From NCBI GenBank assembly GCA_963772225.1, contig CAVYWD010000001.1:806001-870000 (forward strand): DNA of 64,000 nucleotides. The letters run 5' to 3'. The DNA is from CAVYWD01 sp963772225 (GTDB lineage Bacteria; Myxococcota; Myxococcia; Myxococcales; UBA5297). The position numbers and the translations under genes are program-made. This document shows, one piece after another, positions 28,666-37,968 of the stretch. Under the pieces are notes generated by a model, which was not told the DNA's origin, did not search any database, and saw only the letters and a list, made by a program, of their open reading frames with translations. Within the stretch, counting starts at the first letter, position 1. Every line of letters begins with the position of its first letter.

Positions 28666-28796
28666 GCGAGCCTGGCAAAACTTCAGGTTCCAGTCCCCAG
28701 GCTCCAAAGAATGCAGTTCCTGACGCCTGGGGTCAGGAGCCTGGAGCCTGGAACCTGAGGAACCCGCTTTGGTTCCGGCTCCGCCGGGTTAGGGTT
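28661..28796 (+). repeat. dispersed structured intergenic repeat, copy B
   Basis: Same ordered blocks as copy A (GCCTGGCAAA, CCCAGGCTCC, AATGCAGTTCCTGA, GCCTGGGGTCAGGAGCC, CTTTGGTTCCGGCTC, then GCCGGGTTAGGGTTAG). It lies in the spacer between the aldehyde dehydrogenase and SDR genes. Confidence 0.85.
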
Positions 28797-28901
28797 AGAC
28801 TGGACAGCTCCGGCTCGGCCGCCGGCACCGCCGGGTCGGAGCGTCTCTCGAGCGCTACCTCGAGCGTCCTCGCGCGAGCGCGTGGGTTCGAAAGGCCCAG
28901 C

Positions 28902-29993
28902 ATGGCGACCCTCTTCTTCACCGGCTTCCCCGGGTTCTTGGGCTCCGAGCTCCTGCCTCGCGTGCTGAAGCGCTCCCCGCCCGAGACCCGCGCCGTTTGC
29001 CTGGTACAGAGCAAGTTCCTCTCGCTCGCGCGCGCCCGGCTGTCGGAGCTGGAGGGGAGCGAGGCCGCGCTGTCAGGCAGGGTCGAGCTCGTGGAGGGCG
29101 ACATCGCGGCGCCGGACCTGGGGCTCGCGGGCGCGGCGGGACTGAAGGCATCGGTCGGCCAATTTTTCCATCTGGCGGCGGTCTACGACCTGTCGGTGCC
29201 GCGGGACGTAGGGATGCGAATCAACGTGGAGGGCACGCGCCACGCCCTCGATTTCGCGCAGTCGTGCCCCGCGCTCGATCGCTTCCATTACGTCTCCACC
29301 TGCTACGTCTCCGGGCGACACGCCGGCGCCTTTGCCGAGAACGACTTGGAGGCGGGCCAGGCCTTCAACAACTTCTACGAGGAGACCAAGTTCCTGGCCG
29401 AGGTCGACGTGCATCGGCGCATGAAGGAGGGCCTCCCGGCGACGATCTACCGGCCCGCCATCGTCGTGGGGGACAGCGAGACCGGCGCGACGCAGAAGTA
29501 CGACGGCCCGTACTACGTGATGCAGTGGCTCCTTCGGCAACCGCGCATCGCGGCGATGCCGATGGTCGGCCGCCCAAGCCAGACCCGTATCAACGTGGTT
29601 CCCCGCGACTTCGTGGTCCGCGCCCTCACGCACCTCTCGGGGCTCGAGGGCTCGAAGGGGAAGGTTTACCAGCTGTGCGATCCCGCTCCGCTCACCGTGA
29701 CACAGATGGTGGAAGCGCTGGGGCAGGCCGCGGGCAAGCGCCTGCTCAAGATCCCTTTGCCGACGGGGTTGGCCAAGGCGGCGCTGGCGCGCGTGCCGGC
29801 CCTGGAGAAGCTCTTGCGGATCCCCCCTGCGGCGCTCGATTACTTTGCGCTCCCGACGTTCTACACCTGCAACAACACCCTCGCGGACCTCGCGGGGAGC
29901 GGGATCCGCTGCCCGCCGTTCCCCGAGTACGCGCCTCGGCTCGTCCGCTTCATGCGGGAGCACCCGGAGATCGGCGCTGCGGGATTGGCGTAG
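28902..29993 (+). CDS. SDR-type reductase, NAD-binding domain 4 (thioester/fatty acyl reductase-like)
   Basis: 363 aa. The Rossmann start is LFFTGFPGFLGSELLPRVL (GxxGxxG). The active site includes YVSTCYVSGRH (Ser/Thr of the triad) and FNNFYEETKFLAE, which carries the YxxxK pair. The segment IYRPAIVVGDSETG is typical of the male-sterility/fatty acyl-CoA reductase NAD-binding family (NAD_binding_4), and the C-terminal part is like other extended SDRs. It may act on an acyl thioester, sugar or lipid substrate; context gives no pathway. No carrier-protein or adenylation domain is attached. Convergent with the PilZ gene. Confidence 0.85.
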   Translation: MATLFFTGFPGFLGSELLPRVLKRSPPETRAVCLVQSKFLSLARARLSELEGSEAALSGRVELVEGDIAAPDLGLAGAAGLKASVGQFFHLAAVYDLSVPRDVGMRINVEGTRHALDFAQSCPALDRFHYVSTCYVSGRHAGAFAENDLEAGQAFNNFYEETKFLAEVDVHRRMKEGLPATIYRPAIVVGDSETGATQKYDGPYYVMQWLLRQPRIAAMPMVGRPSQTRINVVPRDFVVRALTHLSGLEGSKGKVYQLCDPAPLTVTQMVEALGQAAGKRLLKIPLPTGLAKAALARVPALEKLLRIPPAALDYFALPTFYTCNNTLADLAGSGIRCPPFPEYAPRLVRFMREHPEIGAAGLA

Positions 29994-30048
29994 AGCGGGG
30001 CAGTCTATCGCTTTCGCCTGAACCTTCCTCCGGCGTCGCCGCGCGCCC

Positions 30049-30912
30049 CTACTCCGCCCAGAAAAGCGGCTCGCGCCCGAGGATGAACCGCTGGATGGCC
30101 ACGGTCTCCTTCTCTTCCAGGCCCGAGAAGGCGATGCCCATCCCGGGCAGGACCCCGCTCGTTGGCTCCCCCGCTTCGCGCACCCACCGAACCGAGCCGA
30201 CGAGCGGCATGGGCGGCTCGCCCGGGAGGGCCAGCGTCAGGTCCACGGGCGTCCCGGGCGGCAAGTGCTTCTGGTAGGTGGCCACGAAGACGCCGGTCTC
30301 CGAGATGTCGCCGGAGAACCCGGTGAAGAAGTTCGACTCGCTCTGCAGGGTCACCTCGACCTGCAGGTTCACCCGGGGGCTCGCGCGCCGGTTCATGAGC
30401 GCCGCGGGGGCGCTCGGCGCAGCGCGAATCGGCGCGCGCTCCTTCTCGACCTTCGCCTCCGCCGCGGCCTCGTCGGCTTCGGCCTTGCGCCCGAGCGCGG
30501 CCGCCTCGGCGAGCAGCGGTTCGATCTGGGCGTCCACCGCGGGGAGCCGCTGGCGCCGGGTTTCGACCGCCGCGCGCTCGGCATGCAGGGCCAGCTCGCG
30601 CATGGCGATGGCCTTGCGCCGCTGCTCGATCGCCTGCAGGGTCGCGGCGCTCACCACGTGCGGCGGCACGGCGAGGGCCATGGCCCTGAGAAAGATCGCC
30701 TCCGCCTCCTTCGCCACCGAGGTCCCCGAGAGCCTCTGGAGGGCCGCTCGGACCTGGTCGAGCTTGGCGCAGCGCTCTCGGGCCTGGCCCTCGAGCTTTG
30801 CGCCCTGGGCCAGCAGGTCGGACTCCTCCGTCAGCAGAGCGCGCTCGCGCTCGGCGAGCGCCTCCAAGTCGGCGGCCGGGGTCCCAGGGGGGGCGACAAT
30901 CGTGTTTCCCAT
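30049..30912 (-). CDS. PilZ-domain protein with coiled-coil N-terminus
   Basis: 287 aa; GGAAAGG precedes ATG 30912. Residues about 10-165 are Ala/Glu/Arg-rich and predicted coiled coil (EALAERERALLTEE, IEQRRKAIAMRELALHAERA). Residues about 173-285 form a PilZ domain of the myxobacterial TIGR02266 type: RRASPRVNLQVEVTL (the RxxxR part of the c-di-GMP site), FFTGFSGDISETGVFVAT, LPPGTPVDLTLALP, VRWVREAGEP, GMGIAFSGLEEKE. It probably binds cyclic di-GMP or acts as a scaffold in motility or polysaccharide control. It follows trpS with a ~50-bp gap on the same strand and may be co-transcribed. Confidence 0.88.
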   Translation of the reverse strand: MGNTIVAPPGTPAADLEALAERERALLTEESDLLAQGAKLEGQARERCAKLDQVRAALQRLSGTSVAKEAEAIFLRAMALAVPPHVVSAATLQAIEQRRKAIAMRELALHAERAAVETRRQRLPAVDAQIEPLLAEAAALGRKAEADEAAAEAKVEKERAPIRAAPSAPAALMNRRASPRVNLQVEVTLQSESNFFTGFSGDISETGVFVATYQKHLPPGTPVDLTLALPGEPPMPLVGSVRWVREAGEPTSGVLPGMGIAFSGLEEKETVAIQRFILGREPLFWAE

Positions 30913-30960
30913 GGTGCCTTTCCTTTCTTGGAGGAAGCCGCGCCTTTCGCCGATGCGCGC

Positions 30961-31990
30961 CTAGAAGCGGAGCGCGGGCAAGCCCACCGCGCGGCGGACG
31001 TCGGCGAGGACGGGCGCGCTCAGCGCGCGAGCCCGCTGTGCGCCGTCCTCGAGCACCGACTCGACGTAGCCGGGGTCGCGCTCGAGCTCGGCGTGCCGGG
31101 CGCGCGCGGCGTCGAAGGTCGCGTGGTACGCCGCGAGCAGCTCCTTCTTGTAGTCGCCGTACCCCTTGCCGCCCTTTCGGAAGCTCTGCTCTACGGACGC
31201 GAGAATCCGCCGGTGAAAGGAAGAGCTTGAGGAGCTGGAAGACCGTATTCGCCTCCGGGTCCTTGGGCGCCTCCACCGGCGTCGAGTCGGTCACGATGCC
31301 CATGATCTGCTTCTTGAGGGTCTTGTCATCGGCGAAGAGGTCGATGACGTTTCCGTAGCTCTTGGACATTTTCTGCCCATCGGTGCCGGGGACCACCGCC
31401 GTGGACTCGAGGATCAAAGGCTCGGGCAGCTTGAGGATGCCCCGGCCCTTGCCTTTCTGCTTCTCGGCCTCGGGGTCCTGCGGATCGTAGCCGGGGACGA
31501 ATACCGAGTTGAACTTGGTGGCGAAGTCCCGCGCAAACTCCAGGTGCTGCTTCTGGTCTTTGCCCACGGGCACCCGGTCCGCCCGGTAGAGCAGAATGTC
31601 GGCCGCCATGAGGACCGGGTAGGCGAGCAGGCCCAGATCGGGCGAGAATCCGCGGGCGATCTTGTCTTTGTAGCTGTGCCCGCGCTCGAGCTGCGCGACC
31701 GGCGCGACGCTCCCCAGGATCCAGTAGAGGTCCGTGTGGTGCGGCACGTCGGACTGGCGGAAAAGGATGGCCCGCTTGGGGTCGAGGCCGAGCGCCAGGA
31801 AGTCGAGCGCCACGCCGCGGGTGTTGGCGTCGAGGGCGGCGGCGTCGCGCACGGTCGTGAGCGCGTGCAGGTCGGCGATGAAGTAGAGGGCCTCACCTTG
31901 GTCCTGCAGATCGACGAACTGCCGCAGGGCGCCGAAATAGTTGCCGAGGTGGAGCTTTCCCGAAGGTTGGACACCAGAGAGGATGCGCAT
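30961..31990 (-). CDS. trpS: tryptophanyl-tRNA synthetase, frameshifted
   Basis: Corrected length is 342 aa, the normal TrpRS size. Class I synthetase that charges tRNA-Trp. The N-terminus is MRILSGVQPSGKLHLGNYFG with the HIGH-like element HLGN; then QFVDLQDQGEALYFIADLHALT, YPVLMAADILLYRADRVPVGKDQKQHLE-type sequence and the KMSKS loop in DGQKMSKSYGN. The frame breaks at about 31,205 and continues one frame over (LASVEQSFRKGGKGYGDYKKE ... VGLPALRF). The break reads GCGGATTCTCGCG; removing one T gives GCG GAT CTC GCG and a continuous family sequence. Since trpS is normally essential, either this is a sequence error or a second copy exists elsewhere. Start codon and that of the opposite gene overlap. 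Confidence 0.93.
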
Positions 31991-32816
31991 GGCCCCTTAC
32001 ATACCCCGAAACCGGCCTTTGCAGAGCAGCGCGCGGCGGCTGGGCCGGCTCGCGCCCTTCCTCCTGGCCGGGCTGGCCTTGACCCTGCGCGACAGCGCCG
32101 GCGCGCAGCCGCCCAAATATGGTCCCCAGGGTGCGCCCAGGGCGGTGCCCCTCTCGGCCGATCACGGCTACCTCGCCGCAGCGCCGGCGCCCGACTTCTG
32201 GGCGCTGATGCCGCACTACGTGCCGCAGATGAACGGCGCCGCCTGCTCGGTGGCGAGCGTGGCCATGGTGGTCAACGCGGCCGTCCGGACCGGCCGCCCG
32301 CTGGGCAACGACGACAAGAACATCACCCAGCAAGCGCTGCTCGACCGGGTGCCGGCCGAGCACTGGAAAGACCGGATGAGCCCCCTGGGCTACCTCGGCC
32401 GCCACGGGCTCTCGCTCGCGCAACTGCAGACGGTGACCCAGGCGGCGCTCGCGGCCTTCGGCGCCCCGAAGGCCAAGGCCCGCGCCGTCCCCGCGGACGG
32501 CTCGGACGAGGGGATGAAGGGCTTTCGCGCGGCGCTCACCCGGAACGAGCGCGGCGCGCGCGACGCCATCCTCCTGCACTTCGCCCAGGACGAGGTCACC
32601 GCGGCGCCAGGAGGCCCGTATCCGCACATCTCGCCGGTGGGCGCCTACGACGAGGCCCGGCGCCGCGTGCTGGTCCTCGACGTCGATCGGGAGTGGTACG
32701 AGCCGTACTGGGTCGCCGACGACGTGCTCTACGGGGCCCTGTCGAAGAAGACGCTCTACTTCGGCGCCGGCGGCTACGTGCAGGTCGACTACGGCGACGA
32801 GAGCGGCCTCCCGTAG
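31989..32816 (+). CDS. phytochelatin synthase family protein, exported
   Basis: 275 aa from ATG 31989; a TTG about ten codons later is an alternative. The N-terminus (RRLGRLAPFLLAGLALTLRDSAGA) is a twin-Arg-like or Sec signal peptide, so the protein is probably periplasmic. The rest is a papain-like clan CA peptidase of the phytochelatin synthase type: MPHYVPQMNGAACSVASVAM (catalytic Cys), YPHISPVGAYDEA (catalytic His) and VLVLDVDREWYEPYWV (catalytic Asp). Bacterial homologues of this short form mainly cut the Gly off glutathione rather than build phytochelatin. Its role in metal or thiol handling is inferred. It is divergent from trpS with start codons that overlap by two bases. Confidence 0.88.
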   Translation: MAPYIPRNRPLQSSARRLGRLAPFLLAGLALTLRDSAGAQPPKYGPQGAPRAVPLSADHGYLAAAPAPDFWALMPHYVPQMNGAACSVASVAMVVNAAVRTGRPLGNDDKNITQQALLDRVPAEHWKDRMSPLGYLGRHGLSLAQLQTVTQAALAAFGAPKAKARAVPADGSDEGMKGFRAALTRNERGARDAILLHFAQDEVTAAPGGPYPHISPVGAYDEARRRVLVLDVDREWYEPYWVADDVLYGALSKKTLYFGAGGYVQVDYGDESGLP

Positions 32817-32833
32817 GCGAGCTCGCCGAGGGG

Positions 32834-33223
32834 TCAGTGCTTCAGGGAGCTCTGGTGCCCGGCGGTGTCGTCCAGGCCGTGGGCCACGACGACGTAGTAG
32901 AGCATGCGGGCGTCGTCGCGCGGCCCGCCCATCAGCTCGAAGATCCAATGGCCGCGGTCGGCGGTCTCGGGATCCAGAGAGCCCTGGACGAAGAGCACCT
33001 GGCTGCGCTCGATGACGAGCTCACCCACCAGGTTCTTTCCGCGAACCATCTGGGCGATGGCGCGGCCCTCCTCGTCGTCGCTGAAGGTCCAGTGGAAGTC
33101 TTCGAAGTCGAAGAGGGCGGAGTCGGACGTGCCGGCCTCCAGGATGCAATTCGGATGTTCCAACAGCCATCGCCAGAACCGCTCGAAGGGCAAGGTGGTG
33201 CTGGTCTCAACGGCGATCGTCAT
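32834..33223 (-). CDS. hypothetical protein
   Basis: 129 aa, family not recognised. Acidic and soluble, with aromatic-rich segments (PFERFWRWLLEHPN, FDFEDFHWTFSDDEEG, HWIFELMGG) and no signal peptide, membrane helix or Cys motif. Codon use fits its neighbours, and the sequence has a compact alpha/beta look. It is convergent with the phytochelatin-synthase-like gene and lies just upstream of the degenerate AAA gene on the same strand. Confidence 0.7.
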   Translation of the reverse strand: MTIAVETSTTLPFERFWRWLLEHPNCILEAGTSDSALFDFEDFHWTFSDDEEGRAIAQMVRGKNLVGELVIERSQVLFVQGSLDPETADRGHWIFELMGGPRDDARMLYYVVVAHGLDDTAGHQSSLKH

Positions 33224-33312
33224 GACGCCTTGATACTACGCCGGGCGCCAAAGAGTAAGCGGCCAGGAGAGGCTTTCCGCGGCCCGATCGTCCCTGGAAG
33301 CGGCGCTCGGGG

Positions 33313-34062
33313 TCAGCAGGCCATCGCCCACGCCTCTTTGACGATGGGCGGCGGGAGCGAGCCCAGGCTCAGGGACTTCCCGGGTTCCACGATGGCGGCG
33401 CGCTCGATGGCGGAGGCGAGCTCGGCGAGGTTGCCATTCCACCGGTGCCGCACCAGCGCCTCCAGAGCGGCGGGCTCGATGGGGTCGATCTCCTTGCCGA
33501 GCACCTTGGCGCTTCGACAGAGGAAGTGCCTCGCCAACAAGGGGATGTCCTCGCGGCGATCGCGCAGCGGCGGCAAGCGCATGCTCACGACCGAGAGGCG
33601 GTAGTAGAGGTCGCCTCGGAAGCGCCCCGCCCGCACCGCGCGCTGCAGGTCGTGCCGAGACGAGGCGAAGAGCCTTGGGGCTTTCGAAACGGCGCCGTGG
33701 GCGGCATCTTCCACGAACCGCGCGAGCCGGCTCTGCACCCCCAGCGGCAGCTCGTCGATGGACGCCAGGTACACCGAACCTTCGGCGCCGGTCTCGAGCA
33801 CCCCTGGCCTCCCGTCGCCGCCGAACAGCTCGTCGAACCCCTCTTGCCAGGTGTAGCCCGGGCAGCCCACCACCGCGAATGGCTTGTGTGCCCGCGGCCC
33901 GACCGCGTGGATCATCCGCGCCAGGTGCTCGCGCCCGGTCCCGGCCTCTCCCACGAGCAGGACGCCCGAATCCGAGGCGGCGACCAGTGGCACCAGGGTG
34001 CGCAGCCTGCCCATTGCATCGCTCGCCCCCACCAGCTCGATCATTTCGCCAGGGTACGTCAT
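33313..34062 (-). CDS. degenerate sigma-54-interaction AAA+ protein lacking GAFTGA
   Basis: 249 aa; GAGGAG lies four bases before ATG 34062. The sequence is a lone AAA+ domain of the bacterial enhancer-binding type: LVGASDAMGRLRTLVP, Walker A VGEAGTGRE, the PFAVVGCPGYTW segment, sensor I ASSRHDLQRA, DLYYRLSVVSMRLPPLRDRREDIPLL (very conserved) and HRWNGNLAELASAIERA (sensor II). Where true activators have ELFGHxxGAFTGA it has DELFGGDGRPGVLETG, so the loop that touches sigma-54 is gone, and the Walker B GTLFLDEI reads SVYLASIDE. There is neither a receiver domain nor a DNA-binding domain. It probably cannot activate sigma-54 promoters and may act as a regulator of the NtrC-type protein next door. 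Confidence 0.85.
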   Translation of the reverse strand: MTYPGEMIELVGASDAMGRLRTLVPLVAASDSGVLLVGEAGTGREHLARMIHAVGPRAHKPFAVVGCPGYTWQEGFDELFGGDGRPGVLETGAEGSVYLASIDELPLGVQSRLARFVEDAAHGAVSKAPRLFASSRHDLQRAVRAGRFRGDLYYRLSVVSMRLPPLRDRREDIPLLARHFLCRSAKVLGKEIDPIEPAALEALVRHRWNGNLAELASAIERAAIVEPGKSLSLGSLPPPIVKEAWAMAC

Positions 34063-34269
34063 GGGTCTCCTCACTCGCTGTGAAGAGAGAGCAATGGGCG
34101 TGCCTTTGCGCTGGGCGACCGTCCCTGGAAAGAAACGCGTGTAAAGTCGGCGCGTTTACACCCTTCTCCCGCGCAGCAGGCCGAGGGGGGCTCCCGGGTC
34201 GGGCTTTTCCTCTGAGGACCTGCCGCCCCAGGGGTGCGGGCTTGATAAGGGCGCTCCGCCCTGGAGGCG

Positions 34270-34312
34270 AAAAAAAGGCGCGGGACCGCCCGATGCCGGC
34301 AAGCCCCGCGCC
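34270..34312 (-). terminator. intrinsic terminator after the NtrC-type gene
   Basis: On the minus strand GGCGCGGG and CCCGCGCC pair around a ~20-base loop, followed directly by TTTTTTT. It is 32 bases past the stop of the response-regulator gene and is the clearest intrinsic terminator in the window. Confidence 0.85.
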
Positions 34313-34344
34313 CTGAAGCTGTTCGGCGTCGACGAGAGCAGCCG

Positions 34345-35862
<1,518 letters not shown>

Positions 35863-35923
35863 GGCGATCTCCATCGAGGCGCGATGCAGCGGTCGAAAAT
35901 CTCGTGCTCTGGTACGCCGGCTC

Positions 35924-37504
35924 CTACGCCTCCGCTGGGCCGGGCGGCAGCTTGAGGATGAAGGCGCTCCCGTGGCCCGGCTCGGACTCGACCTCGATGC
36001 TGCCCCCGTGGCTCTCGGCGATGCTCCAGCTGATGGCCAGGCCGAAGCCGGTGCCCTCGCCAGGCGGCTTGGTGGTGAAGGCGGGCTCGAAGAGTCGGGC
36101 GCGGTGCTCGGGGAGGATTCCGATGCCGTCGTCCTCGACGCGAACCTGGACTTTGCCGTGCTCGGCGCTGGTGCTCAGGGTCACCGTCCCGGCGCCGTTC
36201 TTGAGCGCCTGGAGGGCATTCACCAGGAGGTTCAGGACGACCTGCTCGATCTGGTTGGGGTCACCGGAGAGGTTGAGTGGCTCGGGCGAGAGGGCCTGCT
36301 TGAAGGCCGCGTGGGGCCGGCTCTTGAGCTGCGGCCGGAACAAGACCACCGCGTCCTCGACCGCGCGGTTCACGTCGAAGACCAGCTTGCCCGAGGGCGC
36401 CCGCCGGCTGAACTTGAGCAGGCTCTCGACGATCCGCTTGCAGCGCAGGGCCGCGTGCTCGACGTCCTTGAGAGTCTCCTGGTCGGAGGCGGAGCGACCA
36501 CAGTCGCGCATCATGAGCTGGGTGAAGGCGAGGATGCCGCCGAGCGGGTTGTTGATCTCGTGGGCGACACCGGCCGCGAGCTGCCCCACCGCCGCCAGCT
36601 TCTCGGTCTGCAGCATTCGCCGGCCCAAGGACTTCTCCTGGGTGGTCTCGCGGTAGATGCAGACCATCCGATCGCCGGGCCCCTCGCCGGTGTCGTAGCA
36701 GTTCATCTGGAAGCTGCGGCCGTCGATGTCCAGCTCCACCGGCCCATCGCTGGGGCGCTCGCCGCGCCCGATGGAGCACTGGGCGCAAGGCGTGGAGCTC
36801 TGGAAGAGAAGCTCGTGGCAGGTCCCGCCCGGCACCGCGCGGATGTCGCGGCCGGCCTGGACGGCGTAGGCCCGGTTCGCGCGCACGACCTTCAGGTCGC
36901 GAGACAGCACCGCGATGGGCCGCTCGATAGAGTCGAACGTCAGCTCCCATTCGTCCTTGATGCGGGCGAGCAGCGCCGTGCGCTCGTTGACTTTTTTCTC
37001 CAGCGAGTGCGCCAGCGCCGTGAGCTCCTCGTTCTGCTTCAGCGTCAGCGCGAGCAGCCGGCGGTTCTCCTCCTGCAGGTCGTACTGCTCGAACGCGGAG
37101 GAGATGGTGAGCTGGAGCTGCTGGTCGTCCCAGGGCTTGGAGATGAACCGGAAGACCTCGCTCCGGTTGATGGCCTCCTCGATGGCCTGCTGGTCCGCGT
37201 ACCCGGTCAGCATGATTCGCTGCGCTTTGGGGTAGCGCTCCTTTACGGCGCGCAGGAACTCGACCCCGCTCATGCCGGGCATCTTGTAATCGCTGACCAC
37301 GACCTGGGCGGGAAAGGTCTCCAGGGCGTCCAGCCCCGTCTCCCCGGTCGCCGCGGTCTCGATATTCCAGCCCTGGCGCCGCAGCGCTCGACGCAGCGCA
37401 CGAAGGACGCTCTCTTCATCGTCGATGATCAAAAGGCGCCGCGGCTGCAGGTCCGGCGAAGCGGTCGGCTGCGGGGGCGCGGACAGATTCAAGGCACTCT
37501 CCAT
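35924..37504 (-). CDS. receiver-PAS-histidine kinase hybrid (NtrB-like)
   Basis: 526 aa from ATG 37504; a GTG 28 codons upstream is also in frame and neither has a strong ribosome binding site. Order: receiver domain (LLIIDDEESVLRALRRAL, Asp in VVVSDYKMPGMSG, FRFISKPWDD), a coiled coil (LEKKVNERTALLARIKDEW), a PAS domain (about 200-310) with Cys residues in GTCHELLF and PCAQC, a HisKA with phospho-acceptor His in AAGVAHEINNPLGG, and an HATPase with NLLVNALQAL (N box), VRVEDDGIGI and TGFGLAISWSI. Probably a cytosolic kinase for the NtrC-type regulator encoded directly after it. The receiver at the N-terminus suggests that another kinase feeds into it. Confidence 0.92.
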   Translation of the reverse strand: MESALNLSAPPQPTASPDLQPRRLLIIDDEESVLRALRRALRRQGWNIETAATGETGLDALETFPAQVVVSDYKMPGMSGVEFLRAVKERYPKAQRIMLTGYADQQAIEEAINRSEVFRFISKPWDDQQLQLTISSAFEQYDLQEENRRLLALTLKQNEELTALAHSLEKKVNERTALLARIKDEWELTFDSIERPIAVLSRDLKVVRANRAYAVQAGRDIRAVPGGTCHELLFQSSTPCAQCSIGRGERPSDGPVELDIDGRSFQMNCYDTGEGPGDRMVCIYRETTQEKSLGRRMLQTEKLAAVGQLAAGVAHEINNPLGGILAFTQLMMRDCGRSASDQETLKDVEHAALRCKRIVESLLKFSRRAPSGKLVFDVNRAVEDAVVLFRPQLKSRPHAAFKQALSPEPLNLSGDPNQIEQVVLNLLVNALQALKNGAGTVTLSTSAEHGKVQVRVEDDGIGILPEHRARLFEPAFTTKPPGEGTGFGLAISWSIAESHGGSIEVESEPGHGSAFILKLPPGPAEA

Positions 37505-37968
37505 CGGGCGTGCGGTTAGTGCATGCGGGGTGCCTAATGCCGTCGACCCGCCTGTCCTTTCCAACCCCCCGGGTTTATTCGGATTCACATCCCTGGCTCT
37601 TCACGCCCGCCCGACTCGGGAGGGGTGCATCACGACCCTGACCACATGCGATCGCCCAGGTTTCGAGGATCTAGACATGGGTCTATCATGCCCCAGGGTT
37701 TCCAAAGACCTTCCTCTCGAGCCGCCCCAAGCGGGCTCCTGCCTGGTGAGAACGTCGATCCTCAGGGTTGCGAACACTTCAGGGGCGAGATTCGTGCCGC
37801 CTGACCCGGCGGAGCCGGAACCAAAGAGGGTTGCCTCAGGCTCCAGGCTCCTGACCTCAGGCTTCAGGAACTGCATTCCCTGGAGCCTGGGGACCAGAGT
37901 CTTTGCCAGCCTGCACAAGAGCTCGCGCCGAAGGGACTCAAGAGCGCGCGAGGAATCGGCGGAGCGCC
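37505..37968. other. 464-bp spacer holding repeat copy C
   Basis: No gene is supported. The middle part (37801-37940) is a copy of the dispersed repeat in inverted orientation; the rest, nearest 37505, probably holds the promoter for the REC-PAS-kinase/NtrC operon. Confidence 0.6.
37801..37940 (-). repeat. dispersed structured intergenic repeat, copy C (inverted)
   Basis: On the minus strand it reads TCCCTTCGGCGCGAGCTC, TTGTGCAGGCTGGCAAAG, CCCCAGGCTCCAGGGAATG, AGTTCCTGAAGCCTGAGGTC, AGGAGCCTGGAGCCTGAGG, then CTTTGGTTCCGGCTCCGCC. It is the longest and cleanest copy and shares its 5' part (CTCTTGTGCAGGCTGGCAAAG) with copy A. Confidence 0.88.
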
